Below, piece after piece: positions 27,601 to 36,327 of a stretch of DNA of 64,000 nucleotides. The DNA is from Sphingomonas sp. Leaf67. Lineage in GTDB: Bacteria > Pseudomonadota > Alphaproteobacteria > Sphingomonadales > Sphingomonadaceae. Position numbers and translations under genes: made by a program. The notes under the pieces are model-generated. The model saw only the letters and a list, made by a program, of their open reading frames with translations. It was not told the origin of the DNA and did no database searches. The stretch is taken from the NCBI RefSeq assembly GCF_001421965.1, contig NZ_LMLP01000001.1, positions 558,001-622,000 of the forward strand, read 5' to 3'. Numbering within the stretch: the first letter of the stretch is position 1; every line of letters begins with the position of its first letter.

Positions 27601-27694
27601 GGGTCAGCGGCACCTGTGCCAGCAACTGCGGCAGCAGGACGCTTTCGTCGGTGAACTTGTCGGCGTCCAGGGCATCCCAGTCGATCGCGGGCAT
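24599..27694 (-). CDS. putA: Bifunctional proline dehydrogenase / L-glutamate gamma-semialdehyde dehydrogenase
   Basis: This 1031-residue enzyme oxidises proline to glutamate. PRODH (residues ~100-430) contains VRLVKGAYWDSEVKRAQ and the FAD-binding YAPVGGHQELLPYLVRRLLE. The ALDH domain (~500-1020) has FTGGTDTAWAINRTLA, the catalytic Glu in FIAETGGLNG, nucleophile Cys in SAGQRCSALRLL, and NRSIIGAVVGVQPFGGEG. There is no N-terminal ribbon-helix-helix domain, so it is not a self-regulating PutA; the divergent Lrp gene probably regulates it. The start ATG 27694 has GGAGAG upstream. It ends convergently with pepP. Confidence 0.95.
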   Translation of the reverse strand: MPAIDWDALDADKFTDESVLLPQLLAQVPLTQSDRSEIVAKAATLVERTRAAAAKPGVVEGFLQQFSLGTQEGLALMCLAEALLRTPDAATRDRLIAEKVGTADWAAHLGQSSSLFVNASTIGLTLTGKLVGDEGPAGVGETIRRLAGRLGEPVIRRALAAAVGIMGDQFVLGATIEAALKRAAKEGYLCSFDMLGEGARTAADADRYEHIYAAAIDAVGRARAPGSTPEQGHGVSVKLSALCPRYEAVREEDVFADLYPRMKRLALIGARHNLNLAIDAEEADRLALSLKLIDRLAREAELGDWTGLGVVVQAYGKRARGVIDGLERLARDTGRRIMVRLVKGAYWDSEVKRAQIAGHPGYPVFTSKAATDLSYLVCAHKLIAAAPALYPQFATHNAHSLMAVRHMATRAGVAIEHQRLHGMGEGLYRAASGTGDNQLILRAYAPVGGHQELLPYLVRRLLENGANSSFVNALLDEEVPAAQLVADPVAAVAASPRQHPRLPSPSDIYPGRANPLGRDYSIASVRSGAASVRDTFANIHATPLIGGKSTLGVGAATMVSPVDHSRTIGSVSPATPSEIDQAAALARTAQPRWNALGGVGRGKVLRTMADALDAQMDRFIAILSAEAGKTLNDAVAEVREAIDFCRYYALLAETRFAGPTVLPGPVGEVNQIELHGRGVFVCISPWNFPLAIFTGQVAAALAAGNAVLAKPAEQTPLVAHEAVRLFHAAGLDPDLLALLPGDGAQVGAALVTHPAIAGVAFTGGTDTAWAINRTLANRNGPILPFIAETGGLNGLFVDTSALREQVVDDVLLSAFGSAGQRCSALRLLYLPRDTADAVIETLVGAAGCMVLGDPSDPATDIGPVIDADARGALNAHVERLEREAKILFRADVRGWDERGTYFALVIAEVPNPDFLEREVFGPILHIYRYDPADLPDVAGKLAARGYGLTLGIHSRIDRFAEEVAALVPAGNVYVNRSIIGAVVGVQPFGGEGLSGTGPKAGGPDALLRYAAERSTSINIMAKGGDPALLNL

Positions 27695-27821
27695 TCGTCT
27701 CTCCGTGTGGCGGTTCCTCGGTATATCGCGGTTTGTAGCGAAGGTGTTTCGTATGATTGCCGGGTTTGGCGATATTCCTTGCCCATTCCGGACGTTCGCC
27801 GCCAGAATATTCATTATCCAT

Positions 27822-27915
27822 CGTCATCCCGGGGCAGGCCGGGATCCATGGTTCCGCAGGTGCCGACGCCGTCGATGTTGCGGATCGGTGGATCCCGGCC
27901 TGCGCCGGGATGACG
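27822..27915. repeat. Palindromic ~95-bp intergenic element, family A, copy 4
   Basis: CGTCATCCCGGGGCAGGCCG at the left and CGGCCTGCGCCGGGATGACG at the right pair into a long stem. This variant has CCCGGG..CC arms rather than CCCGCG. It sits between the divergent putA and lrp-type genes, so it may affect their shared control region. Confidence 0.8.
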
Positions 27916-27953
27916 AGGGGGAGATCATGCTTGGGCCAAACAAGGGAAGCCCG

Positions 27954-28406
27954 ATGGACCAGACCGACCGCAAGCTGCTGCGCGTGCTACAGGGTGACGG
28001 GCGCATCACCAATCAGGCGCTGGCGGCGCAGTGCGGCATCTCCCCCGCTGCCTGTTTCGAACGGGTGCGACGGTTGCGGGAAAGCGGCGTCATTCGCGGT
28101 TATGCCGCGCTGCTCGACCCGGAGAAACTCGACCGGTCGCTGCTGGTATTCATCGAAGTGCTGCTCGACCGGACGACCGACGACGTGTTCACCGCATTCG
28201 GTCATCACGTTCGCGACCTGCCCGAAGTGCTGGAATGTCATATGGTTGCGGGCGGTTTCGACTATCTGTTGAAGGTTCGCATGGCTGACATGGCGGCCTA
28301 TCGCGCGTTCCTCGGCCGGACGCTGACGACCGTGCCGGGGGTGCGCGAAACGCGGACCTATGCGGTGCTGGAGGAGGTCAAATCGACGACGGCGCTGCCG
28401 CTGTGA
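27954..28406 (+). CDS. putR: Lrp/AsnC-family regulator, probable proline-responsive PutR
   Basis: This 150-residue protein has an N-terminal helix-turn-helix (NQALAAQCGISPAACFERVRR) and a C-terminal RAM domain (ECHMVAGGFDYLLKVRMADM). It is divergent from putA, the usual placement for PutR, which activates putA with proline as effector. The ATG at 27954 has GGGA six bases upstream and gives the classical MDQTDRKLLR start. An in-frame ATG at 27927 next to GGGGAG is a serious alternative. The specific role is inferred from context. Confidence 0.85.
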   Translation: MDQTDRKLLRVLQGDGRITNQALAAQCGISPAACFERVRRLRESGVIRGYAALLDPEKLDRSLLVFIEVLLDRTTDDVFTAFGHHVRDLPEVLECHMVAGGFDYLLKVRMADMAAYRAFLGRTLTTVPGVRETRTYAVLEEVKSTTALPL

Positions 28407-28553
28407 TCGGCCGGTGGCGGCGTGTGAACCGCGGCCGCCGCGCGGTTCGTGGTGGCGAAGGATCGCTTGACCGCCTTGCAGCCCCCAACACGGTTGCGCC
28501 GGTTCACCGCTGTGGTAGCTTTCCTGTCGATATCCTGAACGGGAGACGAAACC

Positions 28554-29084
28554 ATGGTCGCGATTGCTGCTGCCCGCTGTTCGGTTCTTGCCCTGTCCGA
28601 CGGGGCACCGCCGCCCGTGCTGCGCGAGGCGGTGGACCGGTTGCGCGCGACCCTGTTGCCGCTGGGGCGACAGACCGATGGGGATCGCAACCTGCTGGGT
28701 GCGCGGATCGACCGGTTCGTCGGGGAGGCCGATCGGCAGGTGATCCTGCTGGCGCACGGCGCCGGATGCCGTGCGGCGGCGTGGTGGGCGCGGCTGTCGC
28801 CCGCCCATTATGTCGAACGGGTGGCGGGGGCGATTCTGGTCAACCCGACGATGGAGGCGGGGGCGGATCGCTTTGCCTCCCCCGCGACGCTGCTGCCGTT
28901 CCGATCGGTGACGGTCGACCGGACCGGGCAGATCGAGGCACTGGCCCGCGAATGGGGCAGCGAGTTGCTGGCACCGGAGAGCGCGGTGCGCGGCGGCGGG
29001 CTGATCGGGTTGATCGAGCGGTTGAGCGGTGCGGTGGTTGCGCATGACGTGCGGACCGCGGAGAAGCTGGCGCGGTTGCGATAG
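28554..29084 (+). CDS. Alpha/beta-hydrolase-like protein, RBBP9/YdeN type, nucleophile missing
   Basis: This 176-residue protein resembles the small RBBP9/YdeN serine hydrolases. The strand-nucleophile elbow that in the family reads GHSLGC reads AHGAGC here (VILLAHGAGCRAAAWWARL), so the expected Ser is Gly. The following strand (AGAILVNPTME) and the C-terminal His (HDVRTAEKLARLR) remain. It may be a non-catalytic relative, or use another residue. It stands alone, with a gap of 147 bp (no gene) before it. The 5' end is chosen at ATG 28554 because the reading frame begins there. Confidence 0.6.
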   Translation: MVAIAAARCSVLALSDGAPPPVLREAVDRLRATLLPLGRQTDGDRNLLGARIDRFVGEADRQVILLAHGAGCRAAAWWARLSPAHYVERVAGAILVNPTMEAGADRFASPATLLPFRSVTVDRTGQIEALAREWGSELLAPESAVRGGGLIGLIERLSGAVVAHDVRTAEKLARLR

Positions 29085-29130
29085 GGTTGGGTTTTCGGGG
29101 CCTGGGCTTTCATGCTGCCCCTTGCCCCTT

Positions 29131-29252
29131 CCGTTTGCTTCGAGCGAAGGTTCGAGCTTGTCGAGAACCGTAGTCGAGAAGGGGTTGTCCCGAACGACCA
29201 AGTTCTCGACGGACACTTCTCGACTTCGCTCGAAGCTGCTCGAACCGAACGG
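29131..29252 (-). repeat. ~120-bp inverted-repeat element, family C, copy 2
   Basis: Read on the minus strand it begins CCGTTCGGTTCGAGCAGCTT and continues CGAGCGAAGTCGAGAAGTGT, following the copy at 18686-18804 with a few substitutions, and ends in CTCGAAGCAAACGG. The orientation relative to that copy is inverted. Confidence 0.8.
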
Positions 29253-29283
29253 GGTTGTTGGGGATTCGAGTGTTACTCCGCAG

Positions 29284-29398
29284 CCGTTCGTGCTGAGTAG
29301 AGGCTGGGCGAACTCGAAGACCCGTATCGAAGCACCTGCCACGAACGGTCCTTCGATACGCCATTTCGACAGCTCAATGGCTACTCAGGACGAACGGC
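29284..29398. repeat. ~115-bp palindromic repeat, family D
   Basis: CCGTTCGTGCTGAGTAG at the left and CTACTCAGGACGAACGG at the right pair, with one base of bulge, and CCCGTATCGAAG and CTTCGATACG inside pair too. Gap 29085-29431 therefore consists of two palindromic elements and no gene. Confidence 0.75.
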
Positions 29399-29431
29399 CG
29401 CTCGGATAATCGGCAAGGCTTGGCGTAACGC

Positions 29432-29884
29432 CTACCGCCGCCGCGGCATCAGCGCGTTCCGCATCGCGAAGCTCGAATTGATCCGCGTCACGCCGGGCAG
29501 GCGCGACAGGATGTCGGTGTGCAGCGCCTCATAGGCCGCCGCCGAATCGACCGCGACGCGTAGCCAGTAATCGGACTGGCCGGTCATCAGCCAGCATTCC
29601 TGAATCTCCGCATGGCGGCGCACCGCGGCTTCGAAACGGGAGAGATATTCCTCGGTCTGGCGCTCCAGCGTGACCTGTACGATCACGGTCGCACCATGGT
29701 CGTTGGGGTCGGTGCGGGTGACGACGGTGTAGCCGCGAATGACGCCGGCCTCTTCGAGCAGGCGAACGCGGCGCAGGCAGGCGGAAGGCGACAGGCCGAC
29801 CTCCGCGGCGAGAGCGTTGTTGGTGCGCCGCGCGTCGAGGCGGAGCAGGTTCAGCAATTTGCGATCGATCGCGTCGAGGTTCAT
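29432..29884 (-). CDS. Lrp/AsnC-family regulator, probable DadR
   Basis: This 150-residue regulator has helix-turn-helix TNNALAAEVGLSPSACLRRV and a RAM domain (ECWLMTGQSDYWLRVAV). It is divergent from alr-dadA, and an Lrp-type regulator next to dadA or dadX usually induces alanine catabolism. The ATG at 29884 gives MNLDAIDRKLLNLLRLD, the expected family start; an in-frame start 81 bases upstream lacks similarity. The paralogue at 27954 shares the same architecture. The gap 29885-30005 includes ATCGG/CCGAT arms (29919-29938) that might be an operator. Confidence 0.88.
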   Translation of the reverse strand: MNLDAIDRKLLNLLRLDARRTNNALAAEVGLSPSACLRRVRLLEEAGVIRGYTVVTRTDPNDHGATVIVQVTLERQTEEYLSRFEAAVRRHAEIQECWLMTGQSDYWLRVAVDSAAAYEALHTDILSRLPGVTRINSSFAMRNALMPRRR

Positions 29885-30005
29885 CGAATCTTGCTTTCCT
29901 GCCGCAGGATGTTGCGCAATCGGCCGAATATGACCGATCCTGCACGACAAACGCATCCTCTGCACGTGATTTGGTATTAGGATCGGAATCGGAGATCATG
30001 CCGCC

Positions 30006-31118
30006 ATGACGTTGTTGACCATCGACCTCGACGCCCTTGCCGCCAATTACCGGATCGTCGCGCGCACCGCCGCGCCGGCGCGGGTCGCAGGGGTGGTGAA
30101 GGCCGATGGCTATGGGCTGGGTGCGGCGCTGGTCGCGGGGGCGCTGTATGGCGCGGGGTGTCGCGATTTCTTCGTCGCGCTGACGGCGGAGGCGAGCGCG
30201 CTGCGGCCGTCGCTACCCGCCGATACGCAATTGTTCGTGCTGAACGGAATCGCGCCGGGCGAGGAAGCGGCGCTGATCGCGGCGGAGGCGGTGCCGGTGC
30301 TCAACTGCCCGGCGGACATCGCGCGCTGGGCGGCGGCGGCGCGGATCGTCGGGCGGCGATTGCCGGCGGCGGTGCAGGTCGACAGCGGCATGTCGCGGCT
30401 GGGCCTTGCCCCCGGCGACGTGGCGGCGCTGGCGGCGGATGGCGGGCCGCTCGCCGATCTCGAAATCGTGCTGGTGATGAGCCATCTGGCGTGCGGCGAC
30501 GAACCCGATTCGGCTGCGAACGCGGCGCAGCGGGCGCGGTTTGCCGAACTGGCGGCGATGCTGCCCCCCGCGCCGCGCTCGCTCGCCAATTCGGGCGGTG
30601 CGTTTCTGGGTGCCGGATTTCATGGCGATCTGGTGCGGCCGGGGATCGCGCTGTACGGCGCGGCACCGCAGATGGGGCGCGACAATCCGATGCGGCCGGT
30701 GGTCGCGCTCGACGCGCGGATCGTGCAGTGGCGCGACGTTCCGGCGGGGACCGGGGTCGGCTATGGCCTGACGTCGGTCGCGGCGCACGACCGGCGGATC
30801 GCGACCCTGTCCTATGGCTATGCCGATGGCTGGCCGCGATCGCTCAGCAACCGGGGCGCGGCCTATGTCGGTGGCTATCGCGCGCCGATCGCCGGGCGGG
30901 TGTCGATGGACAGCATCTGCATCGACGTGACCGACGTGCCCGGCGACGTGCTGGCGGCGGCGGGCCGGGCCGAGCTGATCGGACCGAACCAGACGATCGA
31001 TCGCGTCGCCGCCGATGCCGGCACGATCGCCTATGAAATTCTGACCGGGCTGCGCCACCGCCATGCGCGCCGCATTCTGGGCGTTCGGCAAGAGGGGGCA
31101 GTGCAATGCGCGTCGTGA
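30006..31118 (+). CDS. alr: Alanine racemase, probably catabolic (DadX-like)
   Basis: This 370-residue PLP enzyme interconverts L- and D-alanine. Lys32 in [11 protein letters not shown] binds PLP; the second catalytic Tyr lies in the VGYGLTSV region, and [13 protein letters not shown] follows. The barrel and C-terminal beta-domain are full length. The 13-bp overlap with dadA and the divergent Lrp gene indicate a catabolic role: L-Ala to D-Ala, then oxidation by DadA. It could also supply D-Ala for cell wall if no second alr exists outside the window. Confidence 0.93.
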   Translation: MTLLTIDLDALAANYRIVARTAAPARVAGVVKADGYGLGAALVAGALYGAGCRDFFVALTAEASALRPSLPADTQLFVLNGIAPGEEAALIAAEAVPVLNCPADIARWAAAARIVGRRLPAAVQVDSGMSRLGLAPGDVAALAADGGPLADLEIVLVMSHLACGDEPDSAANAAQRARFAELAAMLPPAPRSLANSGGAFLGAGFHGDLVRPGIALYGAAPQMGRDNPMRPVVALDARIVQWRDVPAGTGVGYGLTSVAAHDRRIATLSYGYADGWPRSLSNRGAAYVGGYRAPIAGRVSMDSICIDVTDVPGDVLAAAGRAELIGPNQTIDRVAADAGTIAYEILTGLRHRHARRILGVRQEGAVQCAS

Positions 31119-32356
31119 TCCTGGGCGCGGGGGTGATCGGGGTCACCTCCGCATGGTATCTGGCACAGGCGGGCCATGAGGTCGTGGTGATCGACCGGCA
31201 GGCGGGGCCGGCGCTGGAGACCAGCTTCGCCAATGCCGGGGAGATTTCGCCGGGCTATGCCTCACCATGGGCCGCGCCGGGCATTCCGGCCAAGGCGGTG
31301 AAGTGGCTGTTCATGGAACACGCCCCGCTGATCCTGCGGCCGCAGTTCGACCTGGCGATGTTGCGCTGGCTGGTGGCGATGCTCGGCAACTGCAATGCGC
31401 GCGACTATGCGGTGAACAAGGCGCGGATGGTGCGGCTGGCCGAGTACAGCCGCGACCAGCTGATCGAGCTGCGCGGCGCGACGGGCATTTCCTATGACGA
31501 GCGGTCGCAAGGCACGTTGCAGCTGTTCCGCGAGGAAAAGCAGCTGGCGGGGATCGACAAGGATATCGCGGTGCTGAAGGCCGATGGCGTCGCCTATGAG
31601 GTGCTCGACCGCGCCGGGTGCATCGCCGCCGAACCGGGACTGGCGGGCAGCAACCAGCCGCTGGCGGGCGGGCTGCGCCTGCCGGGCGACGAGACGGGCG
31701 ATTGCTTCAAGTTCACCAATGCACTGGCGAAGATGGCAGCGGATGCCGGGGTCGAGTTCCGCATGGGGACGACGATCACGCGGCTGGTGCGGCAGGGCGA
31801 CCGGATCACCGGCGTCGAAACCGATGCCGGACCGGTGACCGGCGACGCGTATCTGGTGGCGATGGGCAGCTTCTCGCCGCAGCTGCTGGGTCCGGTGGGG
31901 TTGCGGGTGCCGGTGTATCCGGTGAAGGGCTATTCGATCACCGTGCCGATCGTCGACGCGGGCCGCGCGCCGGTGTCGACGCTGCTGGACGAGAGTTACA
32001 AGGTCGCGATCACCCGGCTGGGCGACCGCATCCGGGTGGGCGGCATGGCGGAGATTTCGGGGTTCAACAACGACCTGCCCGAAGCGCGGCGGGCAACGCT
32101 GGAATATTCGCTGGGCAGCCTGTTCCCCGGTGCCGGGGACACGTCGCGGGCGAGTTTCTGGAGCGGCCTCAGGCCCATGACGCCCGACAGCACGCCGGTG
32201 GTCGGACCGACGAAGTTCGGCAACCTGTTCCTGAACACCGGGCACGGGACGCTCGGGTGGACGATGGCATGCGGATCGGCGGCGGTGATCGCCGACCTGA
32301 TGTCGGGCAGGCGCGCCGCGATCGAGACGGCCGACCTGTCGATCGCGCGCTACTGA
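31106..32356 (+). CDS. dadA: D-amino-acid dehydrogenase (DadA)
   Basis: This 416-residue FAD enzyme oxidises D-alanine to pyruvate and feeds electrons to quinone at the inner membrane. The Rossmann [20 protein letters not shown] is at the start, followed by [20 protein letters not shown], a DadA signature. Further FAD contacts are in [16 protein letters not shown] and [23 protein letters not shown] 31106 overlaps the alr 3' end by 13 bp. The last codons overlap the convergent EAL gene by 7 bp. Confidence 0.95.
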   Translation: MRVVILGAGVIGVTSAWYLAQAGHEVVVIDRQAGPALETSFANAGEISPGYASPWAAPGIPAKAVKWLFMEHAPLILRPQFDLAMLRWLVAMLGNCNARDYAVNKARMVRLAEYSRDQLIELRGATGISYDERSQGTLQLFREEKQLAGIDKDIAVLKADGVAYEVLDRAGCIAAEPGLAGSNQPLAGGLRLPGDETGDCFKFTNALAKMAADAGVEFRMGTTITRLVRQGDRITGVETDAGPVTGDAYLVAMGSFSPQLLGPVGLRVPVYPVKGYSITVPIVDAGRAPVSTLLDESYKVAITRLGDRIRVGGMAEISGFNNDLPEARRATLEYSLGSLFPGAGDTSRASFWSGLRPMTPDSTPVVGPTKFGNLFLNTGHGTLGWTMACGSAAVIADLMSGRRAAIETADLSIARY

Positions 32357-34335
32357 TCCAGCAGCGCGGCCAGCGCCGGGCCGGTCAGCGGTTCGGCGCA
32401 CAGGAACCCCTGATACAGCTGGCACCCCTCGGTCGCGAGCGCGTCGCGCTGTTCGACCGTCTCGACCCCCTCGGCGATGATCGTCAGGTCGAGCGAGCGG
32501 GCCATGTCGATCACGCCGCGCACCACCACCCGGTCGCGGTGCGACCCGACGATGTCCTGCGTCATCCGCCGGTCGAGCTTGAGATAATCGAGCGGTAGCG
32601 CCTTCAGATAGGCGAGGCTGGAATAGCCGGTGCCGAAATCGTCGATCGCCACCCGGCACCCCGCCGCGCGCAGCGTCGCGAGCAGCCCGGCGGCCTCGCC
32701 CAGTTCGGCGATCAGGCCGCTTTCGGTCACCTCGACGGTCAGCCGGTCGCGCGGGAACCCGCTGGCATCGGCGCAGGCGAGCAGCGTTTCGGCGAAATCG
32801 GGCCGGGCGATATCCTCTGCCGTGACGTTGATCGACAGGCGCAGTCGGGCGAGCGGCGGTGCCCACGCGGCGGCGATGCGCAGCGCCAGTTGCTGGACAT
32901 GCCCCGACAACGCCCCCGCCAGCCCGGCATGGGCCGCAGCGGCGAACAGCAGTTCGGCCCCCAGTTCGCCGCGATCGGGATGCTCCCACCGCGCCAGCGC
33001 CTCGACGCCGACGATGGCACCCGACAGCAGATGGACCTGCGGCTGGAACCGGATGCCGATCTCACCCCGGTCGATCGCGCGGCGGATGCCGGCGGACAGC
33101 GAGCGGTCGTCGTCGGACGCCCAGCGCTCCGCCACGTCGTCGGCAGGAACGCCGGGCAGCGCGTCGCGCATCCGGTCGAGCAGCGCCGCGCCGTCCTCGC
33201 CGGGGCGGGCGATGCCGAACGCCTGTTCGAGGAGCAACGTCACCATCGTGCTGCCCGCGACGAACGGGCGGGCCAGTGCCTGTGCCAGTGCCGTTTCCAG
33301 GCCGGCGTCCGCACCGTGCGGCAGGAGGACGGCGAATTCGGTACCGCCCAGCCGGGCCAGCGCCGCGCGTGCGACCCCGGCGTCGCGCACCGCGCGCTCG
33401 ATCCGGCGCTCGACCGCGCGCAGCAACGCATCGCCGACGCCGCGCCCCTGTTGCCGGTTGATCGCGTCGATGCCGCGGATCGTGAGCACCCGTGCGCCGG
33501 GCAGTTCGCCCCCCTTGATCCGGCGGTCGAGCCAGCTGCGTGCGCCAGCGAGGTCGCGCACCGATCCCAATGCCTCGCGCACCGCCGCGCCGATATCGCC
33601 GACGCGGGTCAGCGGCTCGACCAGCGCGTGCAGCCGATGGGTATGCGGGTCGCGCGCGACATGCTGCACGACGCGCCCCAGCCCCGGCAGGTCGTGCGCG
33701 AAGGCGGTCGCGGGCAGTGCGTCGCCCAGCCGCCGGATCGCCGTCAACGCCGTCCGTCGCCCCGCCCGGCCGATCGAGCGCAGCGCGGTCCGCGACGAAC
33801 CGAGTTCGCGCAGGCCGAGCGCCTCCGCCAGCGCCGGCGTCAGTTGCAGCGTGCCGCGTTCGCCGTCATGCCGCCAGCCGAGCGCCGCCCCGCCGCCGGC
33901 CTGCGGATCGTGCCAGCCGCCGCCCATGCGGATGACGTAGCGCTCGGCCGATCGCACCGCCTGCAACAACATGTCGGCCGCGATCGGGCTGACGAGGAAA
34001 TGGGTGGCTCCGGCATCGTGCAACGCGCCCAGTTGCGGCGAATCGCCGCGCGCGACCAACACCAGCAATGCGTCGCCATGGCCGGCGACCTGCGCCAGTT
34101 CGGCGGTGGCGGCGATCGCCTCCTGCACCGCGCCGCGCGCATCGATGATGACGATCGCCGCACCGCTGGCGGCGACGCGCTGGCGCAAACCCTCGGCCCG
34201 GCGGGCGGCGACGACGTGCCAGCCGCCGCGCGACAGGATCGCGGCCAGTTCGTCGCGTTGCCGGAATGACAGCACGAACAGCGTCCGCTCGCGCGTCGCA
34301 TCGTGGCCTTGCCAACCGGTCATGCCCCCCGTCAT
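32350..34335 (-). CDS. EAL-domain phosphodiesterase with degenerate GGDEF and N-terminal pseudo-receiver
   Basis: About 661 residues. The N-terminal ~120 residues look like a receiver fold lacking the acidic pocket ([20 protein letters not shown]). The middle GGDEF domain reads [14 protein letters not shown], so the active-site Asp/Glu is Thr and cyclase activity is unlikely. The C-terminal EAL domain is intact: [56 protein letters not shown] and [15 protein letters not shown]. It should hydrolyse c-di-GMP. ATG 34335 is taken; ATG 34323, four codons inward, is equally possible. It diverges from moaA. Confidence 0.9.
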   Translation of the reverse strand: MTGGMTGWQGHDATRERTLFVLSFRQRDELAAILSRGGWHVVAARRAEGLRQRVAASGAAIVIIDARGAVQEAIAATAELAQVAGHGDALLVLVARGDSPQLGALHDAGATHFLVSPIAADMLLQAVRSAERYVIRMGGGWHDPQAGGGAALGWRHDGERGTLQLTPALAEALGLRELGSSRTALRSIGRAGRRTALTAIRRLGDALPATAFAHDLPGLGRVVQHVARDPHTHRLHALVEPLTRVGDIGAAVREALGSVRDLAGARSWLDRRIKGGELPGARVLTIRGIDAINRQQGRGVGDALLRAVERRIERAVRDAGVARAALARLGGTEFAVLLPHGADAGLETALAQALARPFVAGSTMVTLLLEQAFGIARPGEDGAALLDRMRDALPGVPADDVAERWASDDDRSLSAGIRRAIDRGEIGIRFQPQVHLLSGAIVGVEALARWEHPDRGELGAELLFAAAAHAGLAGALSGHVQQLALRIAAAWAPPLARLRLSINVTAEDIARPDFAETLLACADASGFPRDRLTVEVTESGLIAELGEAAGLLATLRAAGCRVAIDDFGTGYSSLAYLKALPLDYLKLDRRMTQDIVGSHRDRVVVRGVIDMARSLDLTIIAEGVETVEQRDALATEGCQLYQGFLCAEPLTGPALAALLDQ

Positions 34336-34551
34336 CGTCCGACTGTATGAGGCGACCGGCGTGGCGGCAATGGACACTTGCGGTCCGCCACCGGACGATG
34401 GCGATGTCGCCGGGTAGTGCCCTGCAAGCCACCCCGTCCGCGAAGCGCAGACCCGCCATGCGCCGCCAGCCCCCTTCCCGCTGCCATCCTGGCGGTGCGC
34501 CATGCACCCGCGCCTTGCCCTGCCCCGCATCCACCCCTAACTTGGCCCACA

Positions 34552-35550
34552 ATGTCCTGCGCCCCCAATCTCATCGATGCGCATGGCCGCACCATCCGGT
34601 ACCTGCGAATATCGGTGACCGATCGCTGCGACCTGCGTTGCCGATATTGCATGGCGGAGGCGATGACGTTCCTGCCGCGTGCCAAGGTCCTCAGCCTCGA
34701 AGAGATCGCGCTGATCGCCGAGCGGTTCGTGGCGCGCGGTATCGACAAGATCCGCCTGTCGGGCGGCGAACCGCTGATGCGGCGCGGCGTCACCGAATTG
34801 TGCCAGCGGCTGGGGGGGATGGTCGGCGGCGCACTCGACGAACTGACCATGACCACCAACGCCACGCGGCTGCGCGATCATGCTCCCGCGCTGGCCGATG
34901 CCGGTATCCGGCGGATCAACGTCAGCCTCGACAGTCTCGACCCCGATACCTTCCGCTATGTGACACGGCACGGCGACGTCGCGCAGGTGGTCGACGGCAT
35001 CGCCGCCGCGCGCGAGGCAGGCATCGCGGTGAAGATTAACATGGTGGTCCTGAAGGGGCTGAACGAGGATCAGGTCGGCGAGATGCTCGACTGGTGCGGC
35101 CGCGAGGGGCACGACCTGTCGCTGATCGAAACGATGCCGCTGGGCGCGATCGACGAGGATCGGACCGACCGGTTCGTGCCGCTGACGCGGGTGTTCGACA
35201 CGCTGGCGCAGCGCTTTACGCTGACCCGTGACGCGCATCGCACCGGCGGGCCGGCGCGCTATTGGCGGGTGGGCGAACATGGCAACCGGCTGGGGCTGAT
35301 CTCGCCGCTGACCGACAATTTCTGCGGCGGGTGCAATCGCATCCGGCTGACGACCGAGGGCAAGCTGTATCTGTGCCTCGGTCATGACGATCATGTCGAT
35401 CTGAAGGATGCGTTGCGCACCGGCGGGCTGGATGCGGTCGATGCCGCCCTCGACGCCGCGTTGCCGCGCAAGCCCGCCGCGCATGATTTCCGGATCGAAG
35501 CCGGGGCCGCCCCGGCCGTCGCCCGTCACATGAGCGTGACCGGCGGATGA
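34552..35550 (+). CDS. moaA: GTP 3',8-cyclase (molybdopterin synthesis)
   Basis: This 332-residue radical-SAM enzyme starts molybdenum-cofactor synthesis by converting GTP to 3',8-cH2GTP. The N-terminal cluster ligands are Cys26, Cys30 and Cys33 (DRCDLRCRYCM), and a second 4Fe-4S cluster uses NFCGGCNRIRLT with a Cys in LYLCLG. The C-terminal Gly-Gly (SVTGG) needed for activity is present. ATG 34552 is chosen for the MoaA-like start. It overlaps nadK by ATGA. Other moa genes are not in this window. The 216-bp gap upstream has no recognised riboswitch. Confidence 0.95.
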   Translation: MSCAPNLIDAHGRTIRYLRISVTDRCDLRCRYCMAEAMTFLPRAKVLSLEEIALIAERFVARGIDKIRLSGGEPLMRRGVTELCQRLGGMVGGALDELTMTTNATRLRDHAPALADAGIRRINVSLDSLDPDTFRYVTRHGDVAQVVDGIAAAREAGIAVKINMVVLKGLNEDQVGEMLDWCGREGHDLSLIETMPLGAIDEDRTDRFVPLTRVFDTLAQRFTLTRDAHRTGGPARYWRVGEHGNRLGLISPLTDNFCGGCNRIRLTTEGKLYLCLGHDDHVDLKDALRTGGLDAVDAALDAALPRKPAAHDFRIEAGAAPAVARHMSVTGG

Positions 35551-36314
35551 CGCGCCTTGCCCTGCTCGCATCGCCGACGGCGCAGTCGCGCGCGGCCGAA
35601 GAGACGCTGCGCGCCCGCTACGACTTTCGCGGGGTCGAGGATGCCGACCTGATCGTCGCACTGGGGGGCGACGGCTTCCTGTTGCAGGTGCTGCACATGC
35701 TGCTGGAACGGCGGCGGACGGTGCCGGTGTTCGGCATGAACCTCGGCACGGTCGGGTTCCTGATGAACGAATGGCGGATGGACGAGCTGGACCGGCGGCT
35801 GGGCCGCGCCAAGCCGTTTCGCGTATCGCCGCTGACCATGACCGCGACGACGATGGACGGCGATGTCCGCGTGCTGCCCGCGATCAACGAGGTGTCGCTG
35901 CTGCGCGAGACGCGGCAGACGGCGAAGCTGGAAGTGTCGGTCAACGACCGGGTGGTGATGCCCGAACTGGTATGCGACGGCATCCTTGCCGCCACACCGG
36001 CCGGGTCGACGGCATATAACCTGTCGGCCAACGGCCCGATCCTGCCGATGGGATCGGCGATGCTGGCACTGACCCCGATCAGCCCGTTCCGGCCGCGGCG
36101 CTGGCGCGGGGCGATCCTGCCCGACAAGGCGCGGATCACGTTGAAGGTGCTCGAACCTGAAAAGCGTCCGGTATCGGCGGTTGCCGACCAGCGCGAAGTG
36201 CGCGACGTGGCGCGGGTCGATGTCGTCATCGACCGGGTGCGCGACCTGACGCTGTTGTTCGACCCCGAACACGCGCTCGATGACCGGATCACGATGGAGC
36301 AATTCGCCGGGTAG
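35547..36314 (+). CDS. nadK: NAD kinase
   Basis: This 255-residue ATP-dependent enzyme makes NADP from NAD. The catalytic loop GGDG is at residues 40-43 (IVALGGDGFLLQVLHML), GMNLGTVGFLMNEW follows, and CDGILAATPAGSTAYNLSAN is the nucleotide-binding motif. The length fits short alphaproteobacterial NadK. It is coupled to moaA by a 4-bp overlap, though the two are in different pathways. Confidence 0.94.
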   Translation: MTRLALLASPTAQSRAAEETLRARYDFRGVEDADLIVALGGDGFLLQVLHMLLERRRTVPVFGMNLGTVGFLMNEWRMDELDRRLGRAKPFRVSPLTMTATTMDGDVRVLPAINEVSLLRETRQTAKLEVSVNDRVVMPELVCDGILAATPAGSTAYNLSANGPILPMGSAMLALTPISPFRPRRWRGAILPDKARITLKVLEPEKRPVSAVADQREVRDVARVDVVIDRVRDLTLLFDPEHALDDRITMEQFAG

Positions 36315-36327
36315 CGTTCGGGTTGCC

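Noticed and set aside
24599..27694. PutA as a DNA-binding autorepressor
   Set aside because: No N-terminal ribbon-helix-helix is visible; the protein begins directly with the short family leader, and an Lrp gene is divergent.
34336..34551. Moco riboswitch upstream of moaA
   Set aside because: The gap lacks an obvious Moco-RNA core; only unstructured GC-rich DNA is visible.
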